Shown piece by piece: positions 10,246-20,262 of a stretch of 64,000 bases of DNA. The notes beneath the pieces are model-generated. The model was not told the origin of the DNA. It was given only the letters and a program-made list of their open reading frames with translations, and made no database searches. Position numbers and translations under genes: made by a program. Positions within the stretch are counted from its first letter, which is position 1. The number at the start of each line of letters is the position of its first letter. Origin of the DNA: Symbiodinium natans (lineage: Eukaryota; Sar; Dinophyceae; Suessiales; Symbiodiniaceae); contig CAJNDS010002413.1 in NCBI GenBank assembly GCA_905221605.1, forward strand, positions 342,001 to 406,000, read 5' to 3'.

Positions 10246-10923
10246 ATTTTGAGGCGATGGTGTTGTTATCCGCGCTGGCTTGCATCCGATTCCGTCCTGA
10301 TGATGGGCCACCACTTTACAAATGTCCTGAGGACAGAGTTCTCATCGAGACGCAGCCGAATGGACTTTGCTTTTGGACATGCCTTTTCCTCGGTGCCGTG
10401 GCGTCATCGTCCCAACTGTTGGGTTTCTACAACACGCCACGATTGCCAAACGGCATGCCCAGCGGCGACGCTGCAGAGAAAGAGACTGACGACATCAGAG
10501 AATGGGCCTTGTCACTGGACAACCCGCCAGGGAGGATGCCACGGCAATGCAGGCGACGCATTATCAAAGGCGAGAGCGCTGTCATACCCGACATTGAGCC
10601 TTGCCGTTTCAGCAAGATACCTCTCTCTCTTTGTGTGCAATGTAGTCGCATTTTCAGTACTTGCTGCTGCCATGTTGATTGTTCGCAACACTGTTGCAGG
10701 AGTGGGCGGCTGAGACCTTCGACGTCACGTTGATGTTCTTCACTGGCAAGCGCCCGCCTCTGCCTGGCGATGTTCCTGCATGGCGTGTGCCTGCAGTTCC
10801 CAAACCTCAACAGGACGAAGACAGGCCGACGCTTTGGATGTGGAGCCACACTGTGAAAGATGGTGCAGGGCACGAGGCAGCGCACTTCTCGCTCCTTTCT
10901 CGGGACACTCATGGCTGCGCACA
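10246..10923 (+). CDS. OTU-like cysteine protease domain, two exons
   Basis: Exon 1 (10246 to about 10590) follows ACATACAG and has VLIETQPNGLCFWTCLFLGA, resembling the OTU start D-G-x-C-x-F/W; the candidate catalytic Cys codon is 10368-10370. Exon 2 (10700-10923) follows GTTGCAG, continues EWAAETFDVTLMFF and ends HEAAHFSLL, where the His at 10883-10885 fits the C-terminal OTU histidine. The family cleaves ubiquitin-type linkages; OTU domains also occur in large transposons and viruses. The usual Asp is replaced by Pro-Asn before the Cys, so activity is uncertain. A GTGCCATGTTGAT-type motif precedes exon 2. It may be spliced to the SAP and repeat regions downstream. Confidence 0.6.
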
Positions 10924-11174
10924 GTGTTTGGTGGTGTTGTGTGGTTTACTGTGGGGCTTAGGGTCGAAGGTTGAAAGAACTTCTGGCTTTGGGGCTTCGG
11001 GTTTTCGCGATTTTCGAGGTTTTGGGTTTGGGGGGGGGGAGGGGGCGGGGGGGCTACAGTAAACCTTAAACTTGCCAACTGAGCCCGGCAGACCAAATCT
11101 CGCCAGCCAACCCCCAATTTGGTGGCAACCGCACTTGAACACATTTCTCGTGCCATGTTAATGTAATGTCGCAG

Positions 11175-11470
11175 GAGATGGGGTTCCTGCTGCACAGAGA
11201 GCCTTTCATGGGGCTCCCTCGAAGCCGACCTTTCTCTGCTGGTCCCGAAGCCAACTCACAGGCAGCGTCCAAACCATCGGTCAAGAAAGAGCTTCCGGAT
11301 CCGGAAGCGAAGCCTCTGAAACTGCCGGAACAACAGACGAACACGGCTGGGAGCCTTCTTGACCAGCTGAAGGCTGCATCGGTGGTTCGCGACGAAGCCA
11401 GGAAGCACTTCGTCGTGCAGGGCCCGAACGCGAAGCTTTACGTCAAGGATGAGGACAGACGTGGTCAAAA
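11175..11470 (+). CDS. exon linking OTU and SAP regions
   Basis: The exon follows a GTCGCAG acceptor with a motif copy 20 bp upstream. It begins EMGFLLHREPFMGLP, passes through a Pro/Lys/Glu-rich linker and ends ARKHFVVQGPNAKLYVKDED. It has no recognised domain. It is probably part of the same transcript as its neighbours because order and strand agree and no start or stop intervenes that needs a new gene. Confidence 0.5.
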
Positions 11471-11564
11471 AGCATCATGTTGCAAAGGTTGTTTGTGTTC
11501 AAGTCTCTTTAAGTAATACGTACTAAAAGCTCGCATATTTTCCATCACTGCATGTGCCATGTTA

Positions 11565-11765
11565 GTCTACACGCGAGAGGATTTCCAAGACAATCCAGAG
11601 CTTGCGGCGAACGTGGCCCTGTCAGTGGAGAACTTTCATCAGATGACCCTGGCAGAGTTCGGGCTCAAATCCATGGCCGACTTGAGGACGATTGCGAAAG
11701 ACCATGACCTTCCGGCAGGGCGACGGAAAGATGACTTGGTCAAGAAGCTGGTTCAACACCTTTGC
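11565..11765 (+). CDS. SAP-domain exon
   Basis: The exon opens just after a GTGCCATGTTAG copy and reads REDFQDNPELAANVALSVEN. Then FGLKSMADLRTIAKDHDLP and GRRKDDLVKKLVQHL follow, matching the SAP pattern of two helices (a short Leu-rich helix, Gly/Arg turn, second helix). SAP domains bind AT-rich or scaffold DNA, which suits an element-encoded nuclear protein. The downstream stretch to 11,950 is intron-like. Confidence 0.6.
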
Positions 11766-11958
11766 TTCTTGCCCAGTTTGTTGCACCAACTCGTGTCACT
11801 GGTTGACTTTCCACTACACTGTGTACTGTGTTTGGGTTCCAATAGGCACACACGTGGCTTTCACTTTGCAGATCCTTCCATGTTACAGTTTGCTTTGTTA
11901 AAAAAAATCAATCCAAGGTGCAGGAAAACTCGCAGGGTATTTTTCGAAAGGCCCCGCG

Positions 11959-14514
11959 GTGCCAGACGACACCGAGCCCGCCAGCAAAAAGCAGCGACTC
12001 GCAACACAGCAAGGGTTCAAGGACCTGACACAAGCAAACATCAATGCACTGTTCGCAGGCAAGAAGATGCAGCCGGGCCCCAAACAACCAGCGAAGCCAG
12101 CACCATCGATGCGTGATTTCACACAACACAACATCGACAAGATGTTTGGGGCTGCACTGGCACCAGCACAGGCCTCTGGTGCACCGATGATCAGTGTCCC
12201 TGCGCAAGCCCCAGCAGAGCAGCCAGCACAGGGAACCATGTCCGAAAATCACACCCTCGCGCAGGAGACCCCAGTGGCCCCGAGCAGTGCTAACATGGCA
12301 CCTGAAGCACTTACAATCAACATGCCGAACATTCCTACCGAGCCCAGTGTTCCTGAGCAAGCCCCAGCAGACCAGCCAGCACAGGGATCCGTGTCCGAAA
12401 ATCCCACCCTCGTGCAGGAAACCCCCGTGGCCCCGAGCAGTGCTAACATGGCACCCGAAGCCCTTCCAGCCGCAGCAACCATGCCTACGGCCCAGACCCT
12501 GCCAGAAACCCGGAAAGCAGCCGAGATCCCAAGTGCCCCTGAGCGAGCCCCAGCAGCGGAGCAGCCAGCACAGAGACCCGAAAATCCCACCCTGGCCGCC
12601 CTGAGCAGTGCTAACATGGCACCTGAAGCCATTCCAAACAACACAACCGCCCGGACCCTGCCAGAGGCCCAGAAAGCAGCCGAGATCCCAAGTGCCCGTG
12701 AGCAGCCAGCACAGGGAACCGTGTCACCTCTCACGCAGGAGTGTCCAGTGGACCCAAGCAGTGCTGACATGGCACCCGAAGCCCTCCCAACTGCAGCAAG
12801 CATGCCAGGCAGTCCGACGGCCCAGACCCTGCCAGAAACCCAGAAAGCAACCGAGATCCCAAGTGCCTCTGAGCAAGGTTTAGCAGCGGAGCAGCCAGCG
12901 CAGAGACCCGAAAATCCCACCCTGGTGGCCCCCAGTGCTAACATGACACCTGAAGCCATTCCATCCACTCTCGCGCAGGAGTGTCCAGTGGACCCGAGCA
13001 GTGCTGACATGGCACCCGAAGCCCTCCCACCAGGCAGTCCAACGGTCCAGACCCTGCCAGAAACCCAGAAAGCAGCCGAGATCCCAAGTGCCCCTGAGCA
13101 AGCCCCAGCAGCGAAGCAGCCAGCACAGAGACCGGAAAATCCCACCCTGGTGGCCCCGAGCAGTGCAGGTGCCATTCGAAACAATGCAACCGTCGGGACT
13201 CTGCCAGAGGCCCACGTGTCCACTCTCGTGCAGGAGTGTCCAGTGGACCCGAGCAGTGCTAACATGGCACCCGAAACCCTCCCAACTGCAGCAACCATGC
13301 CAGGCAGTCCCACGGCCCAGACGATGCCAGAAACCCAGAAAGCAACCGAGATCCCAAGTGCCCTTGAGCAAGCCCGGCAGCCAGTACAGAGACCCGAAAA
13401 TCCCAACCTGGTGGCCCCGAGCAGTGCTAACATGGCACCCGAAGCCATTCCAGACAACGCAACGCTGACCACCCGGACCCTGCCAGAGGCCCAGAAAGCA
13501 ACCGAGATCCCAAGTGCCCATGAGCAACCAGCCTTGGGAACCTTGTCCGAAAATCTCACCCTCGTGCAGGAGTCCCCAGTGCCCGAAGCCCTTCCAGACA
13601 CAGCCCTTCCACATGCAGCAATGATGCCAGGCAGCCCTATCACCAGGAGAGCAGAGGAGACAACCACGATCCCCAATCCAAGTACGCCTGACAGCTTGTT
13701 TGAAAGGGGACCTTGGACCCCAGAACACAACCCAGACCAGCAGTCCGAGACACATGTCAAGATTGAACATGGCAGCCCCCAGCCGCATTCTCCTTCTCCT
13801 TTTGACATCGAGGACATTGCAAAGGAACCAGCGCTTGGCAAGACTAATGCTAACGTGGCATGTGAAGTCCTATCTGCAGCCGCGGCACCCGCAGCACCGA
13901 TCCAGGACATGTGCCCCTCTGACACTGCTCAGCCGCAGCAAGACAAGCCCAAATCAAAGGCAGCAGTGAAGTTCGCAGCTAAGAATGCAGCCAAAAAAGC
14001 AGCAAAAGCAAAAGCGAAGGCAAAAGAAAAGGGAACAGTGACGCCGAAGGCAATCAGTCAGAAATTGGCCAAGGACGGGGCTGGTTCCGGGACTTATGGG
14101 GCAAATTTGCCGCCCGCAGAATCTTCAGGGGCTGCCAGCAGCAGTGACAAGCCACCGGAAGCTCCTACGGACGAAGGTTCCATCGTCGCCTATTCTGTTG
14201 GAAGCACGTTTGGCAAGACAGCTGTGGCTCGGAGTCAGAAACACAAGTTTGAGAGCTGCGAGTTGGCACTGCAGAGCATAGTGCTGAAGAAGTTCCGCAT
14301 GGCGTTGGAACCAGGCTTCGCAAAGGAGTACTTGGCATTCTGTGGCTTGGGCATCGTGAAGCAGTACAAGATCGATCGCAAGAACTTGAAAGGCTTAATC
14401 ATGGGAAAGTTTTCGGACCACCAACGAATGTGGAAGCATGCCGAACAGCGACTACACGGTGGGGTTGGGATGATTATTCTTTGTGAGAATCATGAGCTGA
14501 GCATTGCAGAGGTC
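11959..14514 (+). CDS. long Pro/Ala/Glu repeat protein with Lys/Ala-rich basic segment
   Basis: The open frame starts at a GTG, so the true N-terminus is spliced from upstream. Order: KKQR basic patch; two related repeats (FKDLTQANINALFAGKK and MRDFTQHNIDKMFG); then from about 12,200 to 13,650 a degenerate array of (S/T)-L-x-QE-x-PV, PSSANMAPEA, TLPETQKA-x-EIPSA and EQPAQ(R/G) units; a Lys/Ala run (KAAKAKAKAKEKG) near 13,990; and a globular C-terminal part (KHKFESCELALQSI to LHGGVGMIILCEN). A donor near 14,514 ends the exon. About nine units encode SANMAPEA with the reverse of the element's 12-bp motif. Role unknown; possibly a DNA-associated structural or transposition cofactor. Confidence 0.6.
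12284..13870 (+). repeat. coding tandem repeat containing the reversed 12-bp element motif
   Basis: Copies of CAGTGCTAACATGGCACC or one-base variants occur near 12288, 12438, 12608, 12762, 12935, 13002, 13257, 13425 and 13847, all in the same codon phase (Ser-Ala-Asn-Met-Ala-Pro). The reverse complement is GGTGCCATGTTAGCACTG, the element motif. Spacing varies between about 65 and 420 bp. Confidence 0.75.
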
Positions 14515-14602
14515 TCTTGGTGTACTTGTGTGTGTGTGTTTTTCTTTCTGAATTTGTTGTGATGTGTTTTTTTTGTTTGCAGCAGGTGCCATGTTAGCTC
14601 TG

Positions 14603-17367
14603 AGGTACTGGAGTCACAACCCTTGTCAACCTCCCCAGCAGAGGACATTATTATTTGCACAGTGCCAGAAGGTGGCCCCCTCGGCACAGAGGACGATGAG
14701 TTCTCGAATGTGAAGTTCACCGTGGTGTCAGTGGCCACAGGCGAGCCTTGTGGAAAGACCGTCAATGTCGAATTCTTTTCGGATGGCAAGCTTGGAGCCC
14801 TTTCTGGTGGCTTGTTGCGCATGGAACAGGACGTTGCAGACGATCGAGGCCAAGCTGAAGGTGCTGGACTACTATGAGGGCTTGCTCAAAGAGAAGCGGA
14901 AGGCTGCACAAGTACTTTGTGCCCCAAAGCAAAGTGCTCGAACACGCGAGTCCAAAGCGTCACTCGCAGAACAAAGGAAGCAAGCGAAGGACGTGAAAGC
15001 TCGGAACCTGCAGCGACTCTGCGAGGAAAAATTCCCCCTGACGGTCAAGAAGTCCATGGTCTGCAGGTGGCTCAAAGCTTCCAAACGGGAGGCCTGGCGT
15101 GACTTGCCTTCGCTGCTCAGGAGCCGGATGTGTGCAACCACGAATGCCTGGCGTGTTCGTTTGGGCCTTCAAGCCAAGGGCCGCACCAAGGGTGGCGCCT
15201 ACCCGTGCGACCTACAAAGGGAGCTGGATTGGCTCGTGTACGAGCACGCCAACGGACTTTCATCTGTATCAGCACGGCACGAGGTGGTGACAATCGAACA
15301 CGTTGCGTTTTGACAAATTTCAGATGCCATGTTAGTGCAATTGATCATGTTCGGGAGTAATTGAACATTTTGTAACAACATGTGCCATGTTAATCTCCCA
15401 GCCAAGGTCGAGACGATGACCGGTTTGGTCAACGACTGGAATGCTGGTCTGGACGTGGCCACGCAGGCAGTGATGGATCACAACGAGGGCGTGTCCCAGC
15501 AAGTACACGCTGGAACGATGTCTGCGGAGCAGGCAACGAGGGATGCACAGGTTCCTTTTTGTTTTTCGCAACTGTATAGTATACTCAGTATACCGTCAAA
15601 AGGGCTGCCGTAAGTATGCTACTGTGATGCAATGTGTCCTGGAACGATTGCTCGAGAAGAGGCCCTCACCATGGTCCTACCGAAGCCTCGCCCTTTGAAG
15701 CCGCCGTCGAGACAATGGGCTTCCTGGTTCTTGCGGCAGTATGGGTGGTCGCTCCTGAGTCGCGGGAACGACACCCAGCTTTCTCTTCCATACTGCCACG
15801 AGGATATGAGGCGAGCTCGAGAAGCCTACCGTGCCTTGGTCGACGACAAGGGCGTGCATGGTGCGCTGGTGTTGAACTTCGACCAGCTTTGGAGAACTGC
15901 GTGGGGCTCGAACTCGAAACTTCTGTTCAAGACTGGCTGTCCGGGGGAGCCATCGCAGAAGTCGAAGGCTGGAGCACGGACATCGAAAAAAATCGATGCC
16001 GTGAAGCACCAGCGCCGAGGGATGACGGCAGTCACCACGTCGTGGAGCGATGGGACCGCCGGTCCCATCGCGTTCTGCGTCCCTGAAGGACGCATCTCGG
16101 CCGAGGAGATGGCGAAGTTCAACAAGGAGCACAGGGGGCGATCGTACGTGCTGTCGTCCGGCAGCAAAACTCACTTCCTCACCGCGGACACCCTCTTGAT
16201 CCTCTACGAACAGCTCTTTTCCCCAGCCTTGGTGCTGCAGCGACAGAGGCACGTTTTTTTTGGGGGGGCACAACTGCCATGTTAGCATTACTGTCGGGTA
16301 CAGGGGGCTGCAGCAACAGTAAGCATTTGGAATTGGCTGGCCTGATTTCGGAACTCGCTCAGGGTTTAGGGTTTCGGGTTTCGGGTTTAAAGTTTAGGGA
16401 TACCTCCAATCTTTTCAAGGTGCACGTAGGCTTCATTGAAAGTATCTCAGTTTTAAGTAGAGTTATAAGCTCAGTTATAAGTAGTTACCACAGTAAGTCC
16501 CATGAACCTCCAAGTAGGGTGTTCTCCTCTCAGGCCTTTGAACTGGTTGGGCTGCAGTAGACCGTTCAAGTATGGTTTCAAATGCCACGTTAGCCTGTTC
16601 GCAGGCATGGCGTGGGCACAGAGGATGGCAAAGCCGCGTTCCTCTGCGATGCCTGGTCTGGTACTTTCGCAAACAGCAGGGGCGAGGACTTGCGAAGGCC
16701 TGGGCTCCCGTCATTTTTTTTAAATTTACAATACGGAAATTCTGTACTCCTCTAAGAAGCATGCTTTCGGAAGGACCACCTTCTACCAGGAGCACAACAT
16801 CGTCCCCCCTCGTCTTCAACCTGGCGGCTGGAGTTCTCACGGACAGCCAGTTGATCAGATGCACGCGTCTTACCGGAAGAACATCCGGAGGCTAGACGTG
16901 TGTGCCATCGGCATGAACCCAGATCTCCGGTCCCGGCCCCGCATCTCGATGTGACAAAGACATACTGTACTTGTTTTCCGGTTTCGCTACACTACCAAAT
17001 GATGCAATCTTGGAAGGCATGTGCCATGATAAACTATAGTCCCTTGGCAACCTCAGGATTTGAGGACTTGACTCTGAGGGCATCAGGGCAAGTTGCGCAG
17101 GACGCGCGCCCCATGATCGAGATCGCCAAAATCAGTCTCGAGGCATGGAAGCAACTTGATAGGGCGGTGTTCCAAGCTGCCTGGGTCATCTGTGGCTACA
17201 CCACAGTGGAAGAGCTGTCGGTGTACGATGGTCAGCTTGCAGCTGTGGGCATGGATGCTGAGGTGGCACAGCAGACGCTGTCCGACTTGTTTTCAAAGTA
17301 TGGCAAGCATTTCACACCGCAGCTCTGCACAGCAATGGAGTGGCAAGTGAAGGCAACCGTTGCGGAT
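14603..17367 (+). CDS. DDE_1-superfamily (pogo/CENP-B-like) transposase, multi-exon
   Basis: Family role: cuts and rejoins element ends at TA. Exons, roughly: 14603-14835 (DIIICTVPEGG); 14840-15305 with CENP-B-type helix-turn-helix (FPLTVKKSMVCRWLKASK, then NAWRVRLGL); 15402-15551; 15650-16245 with WASWFLRQYGWSLLSR, first Asp in LVLNFDQLWRTAW (codon 15881-15883) and RRGMTAVTTSWSDGTAGP; 16602-16700 with FLCDAWSGTFA (second Asp 16648-16650); 16768-16953 with IVPPRLQPGGWSSHGQPVDQ (third Asp 16853-16855); 17056-17367 with EAWKQLDRAVFQAAWVICGY, like the C-terminal helical part of the family. Order and motifs fit well. The spacing between Asp 2 and 3 (about 50) is longer than the usual 30-40. The frame changes near 14,830-14,845 without a clear intron. 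A poly-G run follows at about 17,388. Confidence 0.75.
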
Positions 17368-17387
17368 GGGGGGAAGGGGAAGGGGGG

Positions 17388-17408
17388 GGGGGGGGGGGGG
17401 GGGGGGGG
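17388..17408 (+). repeat. poly-G run in an intron of the transposon
   Basis: About 21 consecutive G with purine-rich flanks. It lies between the last transposase-like exon and the exon starting near 17498, whose acceptor ACAAACAG is preceded by the variant motif GTGCTATGTTGAT. Confidence 0.8.
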
Positions 17409-17497
17409 CGTGAGGACTGTCGGGTTTGTTGTATTGTATGCCGTTTTACTTTTTGTAGTGCCATGTGCTATGTTGATGTGTTGTTAATACAAACAGG

Positions 17498-18003
17498 TCG
17501 GTGATGTTTGGACGCCACTACCCTACGAGTTTGCTGGCGCGGTGGTGAGGACAATGGTTTTGCATGTGCGCAAGCTGCAGGCCGCCAGGGAGGAGTGCCA
17601 GAACCTGAGGGAGCGTGACCCGGCCGAAGCCCTCGAGAAGACGGTGCAAGCAAAACGAGAAGTTGCAAAGCTCGAGGATGGAAAACGGTACATTGTGATG
17701 AATCGACGGACTGGCCAAATCGCCACGGTCGACTGGTTGACCAAGCATGTGAAGGTGTCCGAAGGCCGCCCTGAACCCAAAGATGCCAGGACCAAGATTT
17801 GGATCATGACCCTGGTGTTTCGTCTGCTTGCCGGGGAGCGCGTGTCGCTCGCCCTGTCGATGTCCAATGGCGAGCCTCCACTGCCTGTAAGATGCTGGCG
17901 CCTGGACGGGGTGGAACGAGACCAGCTGCCGGAGCTCGTGGGAGGTTACCAGCATGTGTTGGAGGAAGATGAGCCGTTTCAGCACGAGGATGGGCCCATG
18001 TAG
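17498..18003 (+). CDS. charged, helical protein segment downstream of the transposase
   Basis: The exon follows AATACAAACAG. It begins VGDVWTPLPYEFAGAVV, continues with a coiled-coil-like stretch (LQAAREECQNLRERD, then KREVAKLEDGKRYIV) and ends in an acidic tail before TAG 18001-18003. It is either the C-terminal part of the transposase transcript or a separate protein; no domain was recognised. Confidence 0.5.
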
Positions 18004-18070
18004 TAAACAATGGTTTTACAATACTCGCAGTGCATACTGTACTACCCGTGTGACTGTTTGTCCCACGCAG

Positions 18071-18870
18071 TGCGCCAGTGATTTTCCAGGACGAAGACAG
18101 TGAAAGCAACCATGATGGGGCAGATGACGGGGAGCAAAGTTCGGACACGGAGGCGGGTTCCGAGCGAGGTCTGGAAGGCGGGCCGTTCTCTTGTTTTGTG
18201 CATCCTGGGTGCCATGTTAGCGAGTCAGGTCTCGAAAATGGGCTGTAACCGCATTTTTTTTAACCGGAGGTGCCGTGTTAGCAATCGTCAAATTGTCTTG
18301 TGTTGTTTTTCCGTTTTTTTTTTAACGTCGTGCGTGTTGCTTCTGCTGTAATGGTGAGGGTTCCAGCTGCCTTCTGCAGGCGTCGCCGAGGCGACGGAAG
18401 CAGCTCAGCGTCCTGACCAAGGGGCCCGCCATCGCAAGCGGGCTGCGGCAAGCAGTGAAGACGAGGACCCGGATGAGACGGACCAGGGCCGGGAGAACCC
18501 TGCAGCCTTCGAGGACATGATTGTTGCAGGTGGTGACCCCGTGGAATCGAACCGATCGCGGAACTGGGCGCCTCCGAGCTTCTTTGAGCGAGACGTCTAC
18601 AAGGCGTTGTCGCAGGAGGGCCTGACGGTGCTCCCGCCGCAGCCTGGCTGCGGCCTGCGGTACCACAAGCAGAACAAGCAGTGGCACGCGATTTCAGCCT
18701 CGGGCACGCAGTTCTGCAAGACCTGGGGGCTCGAGAGATCAGAACGTTTTGCTCTACTTTCTGCTTTGGTGATGTTGTGGTCAGAGCGTGTGGAGCTTCA
18801 TCCTGCTGACAAACATGCAGCCGAGCACTTGGTGGTCTTGAAAACCAAGCTCGAGGAGCTCGATTTCTAG
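18071..18870 (+). CDS. acidic linker and conserved-looking C-terminal domain, two exons
   Basis: Exon 18071 to about 18190 (VIFQDEDSESNHDGADDGEQ) is strongly acidic. After an intron holding two motif copies (near 18210 and 18266), an exon from 18380 to TAG 18868-18870 has another acidic/basic stretch and a compact domain: GCGLRYHKQNKQWHAI, then GTQFCKTWGLERSERFALL. The regular aromatic and Gly spacing suggests a folded domain that I cannot name. This is the last gene before the right arm. Confidence 0.5.
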
Positions 18871-18944
18871 GAGTGATGAACAACAAAAAGGCGCAACTCA
18901 CGGCGACTGTTCTGGTTGTGCTGCAACATTTTTTTAGTTGGTAG

Positions 18945-19845
18945 GTGCCATGTTAGTGATGTGCATACATACTATATCTGTACATGTACACAAACATCAG
19001 CGCCTTTTCTGTACACACACACACAGAGACCTTTACATGTACGTGTACCTACATTGTAAGTGTGTAACGCGGGGGAATCAAACAGTGCCGTGCAGTTGGG
19101 CGTGTCACCGATCTGGGACAAACCAGCAGACCTGGGAATGAGGGCTTCTTTGCCAAAAAAAGAGTGGTACAGTACTGTAGGTGCTGTGCCACAGCAGTGA
19201 TGGAAGCTGGGTCTGAGGGTGACGTGTGTGGCAAGTTGTGCTGCAGGTGCCATGTTAAAAGCGTTCTGGCACCTGTAAGTCAGCAAAAGGCCGGAGATTG
19301 TAAATATGATGCCTGCGGTGTCGAGCTCAGGGGGTTTTTAATCCACGAGCCTCAAGGGGACACGGTTTTCCCCCTCAGTGTACAGACCAAGCTCGGACAC
19401 AGGCCTCTCAGTGGCTGCACACATCGCTGTAGTGCACAGTAGTGTCTCAACTGCTATGTTAGCGACATGATATGTGTTGGGCCGATGTGTGCGGACACGC
19501 ACAGCCACAATGACATGTGTGCCATTTTAACCACCCTTAACATGGCACATACCAAATTCAGCCCGAGCAATGGTGTGGCTTTGCAACAACACGTTAACGT
19601 GGCACATACTGGATTTGTGCTCTGGCAACCAGGATTTCCCAGAGACCAACGCTCAATCGGAAAACAAGTCTGAGCAGTTATAAGGTGTCTCGGCTGCCAT
19701 GTTGAGGCTTTTTGACTCCCTGGAGACATGATTTCCGGATTCGTGGAATGGATTGCACATGCTATGTTAGACTCAAACCATATGTGTTTTGATGCCCGGA
19801 CTGCCATGTTAGTTGAACGCATTTCTGGATGCGCGTGCTATGTTT
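18945..19845 (+). repeat. right subterminal cluster of GTGCCATGTTAG motifs
   Basis: Copies or variants occur near 18945, 19245, 19453, 19515, 19695, 19759, 19801 and 19833 in forward orientation, and near 19540 and 19590 in reverse. No convincing coding sequence is visible between 18,871 and 19,858; short ORFs there are low quality. The stretch is read as the non-coding right arm of the element. Confidence 0.65.
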
Positions 19846-19858
19846 GTTTGTGTGAGAG
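19831..19858 (-). repeat. right terminal inverted repeat of the giant transposon
   Basis: On the + strand it reads GCGCGTGCTATGTTTG and then TTTGTGTGAGAG, followed by TA and a pure TTTAGGG array. It is the inverted partner of 3721-3748 and contains a degenerate forward copy (GTGCTATGTTTG) of the internal motif. Confidence 0.8.
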
Positions 19859-19860
19859 TA

Positions 19861-19960
19861 GGGTTTAGGGTTTAGGGTTTAGGGTTTAGGGTTTAGGGTT
19901 TAGGGTTTAGGGTTTAGGGTTTAGGGTTTAGGGTTTAGGGTTTAGGGTTTAGGGTTTAGG
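19861..19960 (+). repeat. pure TTTAGGG array abutting the transposon
   Basis: Fourteen nearly perfect TTTAGGG units begin right after the TA of the right end. The same phase continues from the GGGTTTA at the left end, so this array was the insertion target. Confidence 0.9.
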
Positions 19961-19965
19961 GTGGG

Positions 19966-20060
19966 GCCTTTTCGTAAGGGCTCTGGTAGGAGGGGTTCCT
20001 TCTCAAGTGCTTCTGTAGAAGCATCCCTTTCGGGCACTCCTTCAGGGCCTGGCTTTGGTT
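19966..20060 (-). CDS. minus-strand exon, first one right of the transposon
   Basis: After an AAGCCAG acceptor the minus strand reads ALKECPKGMLLQKHLRRNPS and then YQSPYEKAP. It is dense in charged and aromatic residues and free of stops. It is convergent with the transposon genes. Confidence 0.5.
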
Positions 20061-20171
20061 TAGGGCTCCGCCTTCGCGTAGTCCCACGCTTGCGGATGCG
20101 AGGCCACTCAAGAGTTACATCTTCTCGTGGTAACCCTAAACCCTAAACCCTAAACCCTAAACCCTAAACCC

Positions 20172-20262
20172 ACATGACCATGTTGGGGTCTTGCCACGCG
20201 TGCGCACCACGGTAGGCGAGCCATGGGTTGTATTTGGCTTCCCCGTGGTTGTGTTGCTTATT
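20172..20262 (-). CDS. minus-strand exon
   Basis: The minus strand reads NKQHNHGEAKYNPWLAYRGA and then HAWQDPNMVMW. The Trp/His/Asn-rich pattern looks like part of a folded domain; not identified. CCCTAAA left, TTTAGGG right. Confidence 0.55.

Larger units (their letters stand above)
3721..19858 (+). mobile_element. giant TA-flanked DNA transposon (Tc1/mariner-pogo class) with methyltransferase and OTU protease cargo
   Basis: Seen: the left end reads CACTCTGACAAACAATCATG and the reverse complement of the right end reads CTCTCACACAAACAAACATA; 20 of the first 28 positions match without gaps. TA lies at 3719-3720 and 19859-19860. The left flank ends in GGGTTTA and the right flank starts TAGGGTTTAGGG, so removing the block plus one TA restores a continuous TTTAGGG array. 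Inside, coding runs on the + strand, telomere-type repeat is almost absent, and a DDE_1-like transposase is present. Known: Tc1/mariner/pogo transposases integrate at TA and duplicate it. Inference: one 16,138-bp element that inserted into a telomere-like array. The size is far above the usual 1-5 kb of the class. An alternative is a small element that captured neighbouring genes. A MITE fragment and a short TTTAGGG patch (16,365-16,522) lie inside a transposase intron. Confidence 0.82.

Noticed and set aside
12249-13925. 558-codon open frame on the minus strand
   Set aside because: It is the antisense shadow of the repeat protein on the + strand; the period and high GC keep both strands open. 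The + reading has basic, helical ends and fits its neighbours.
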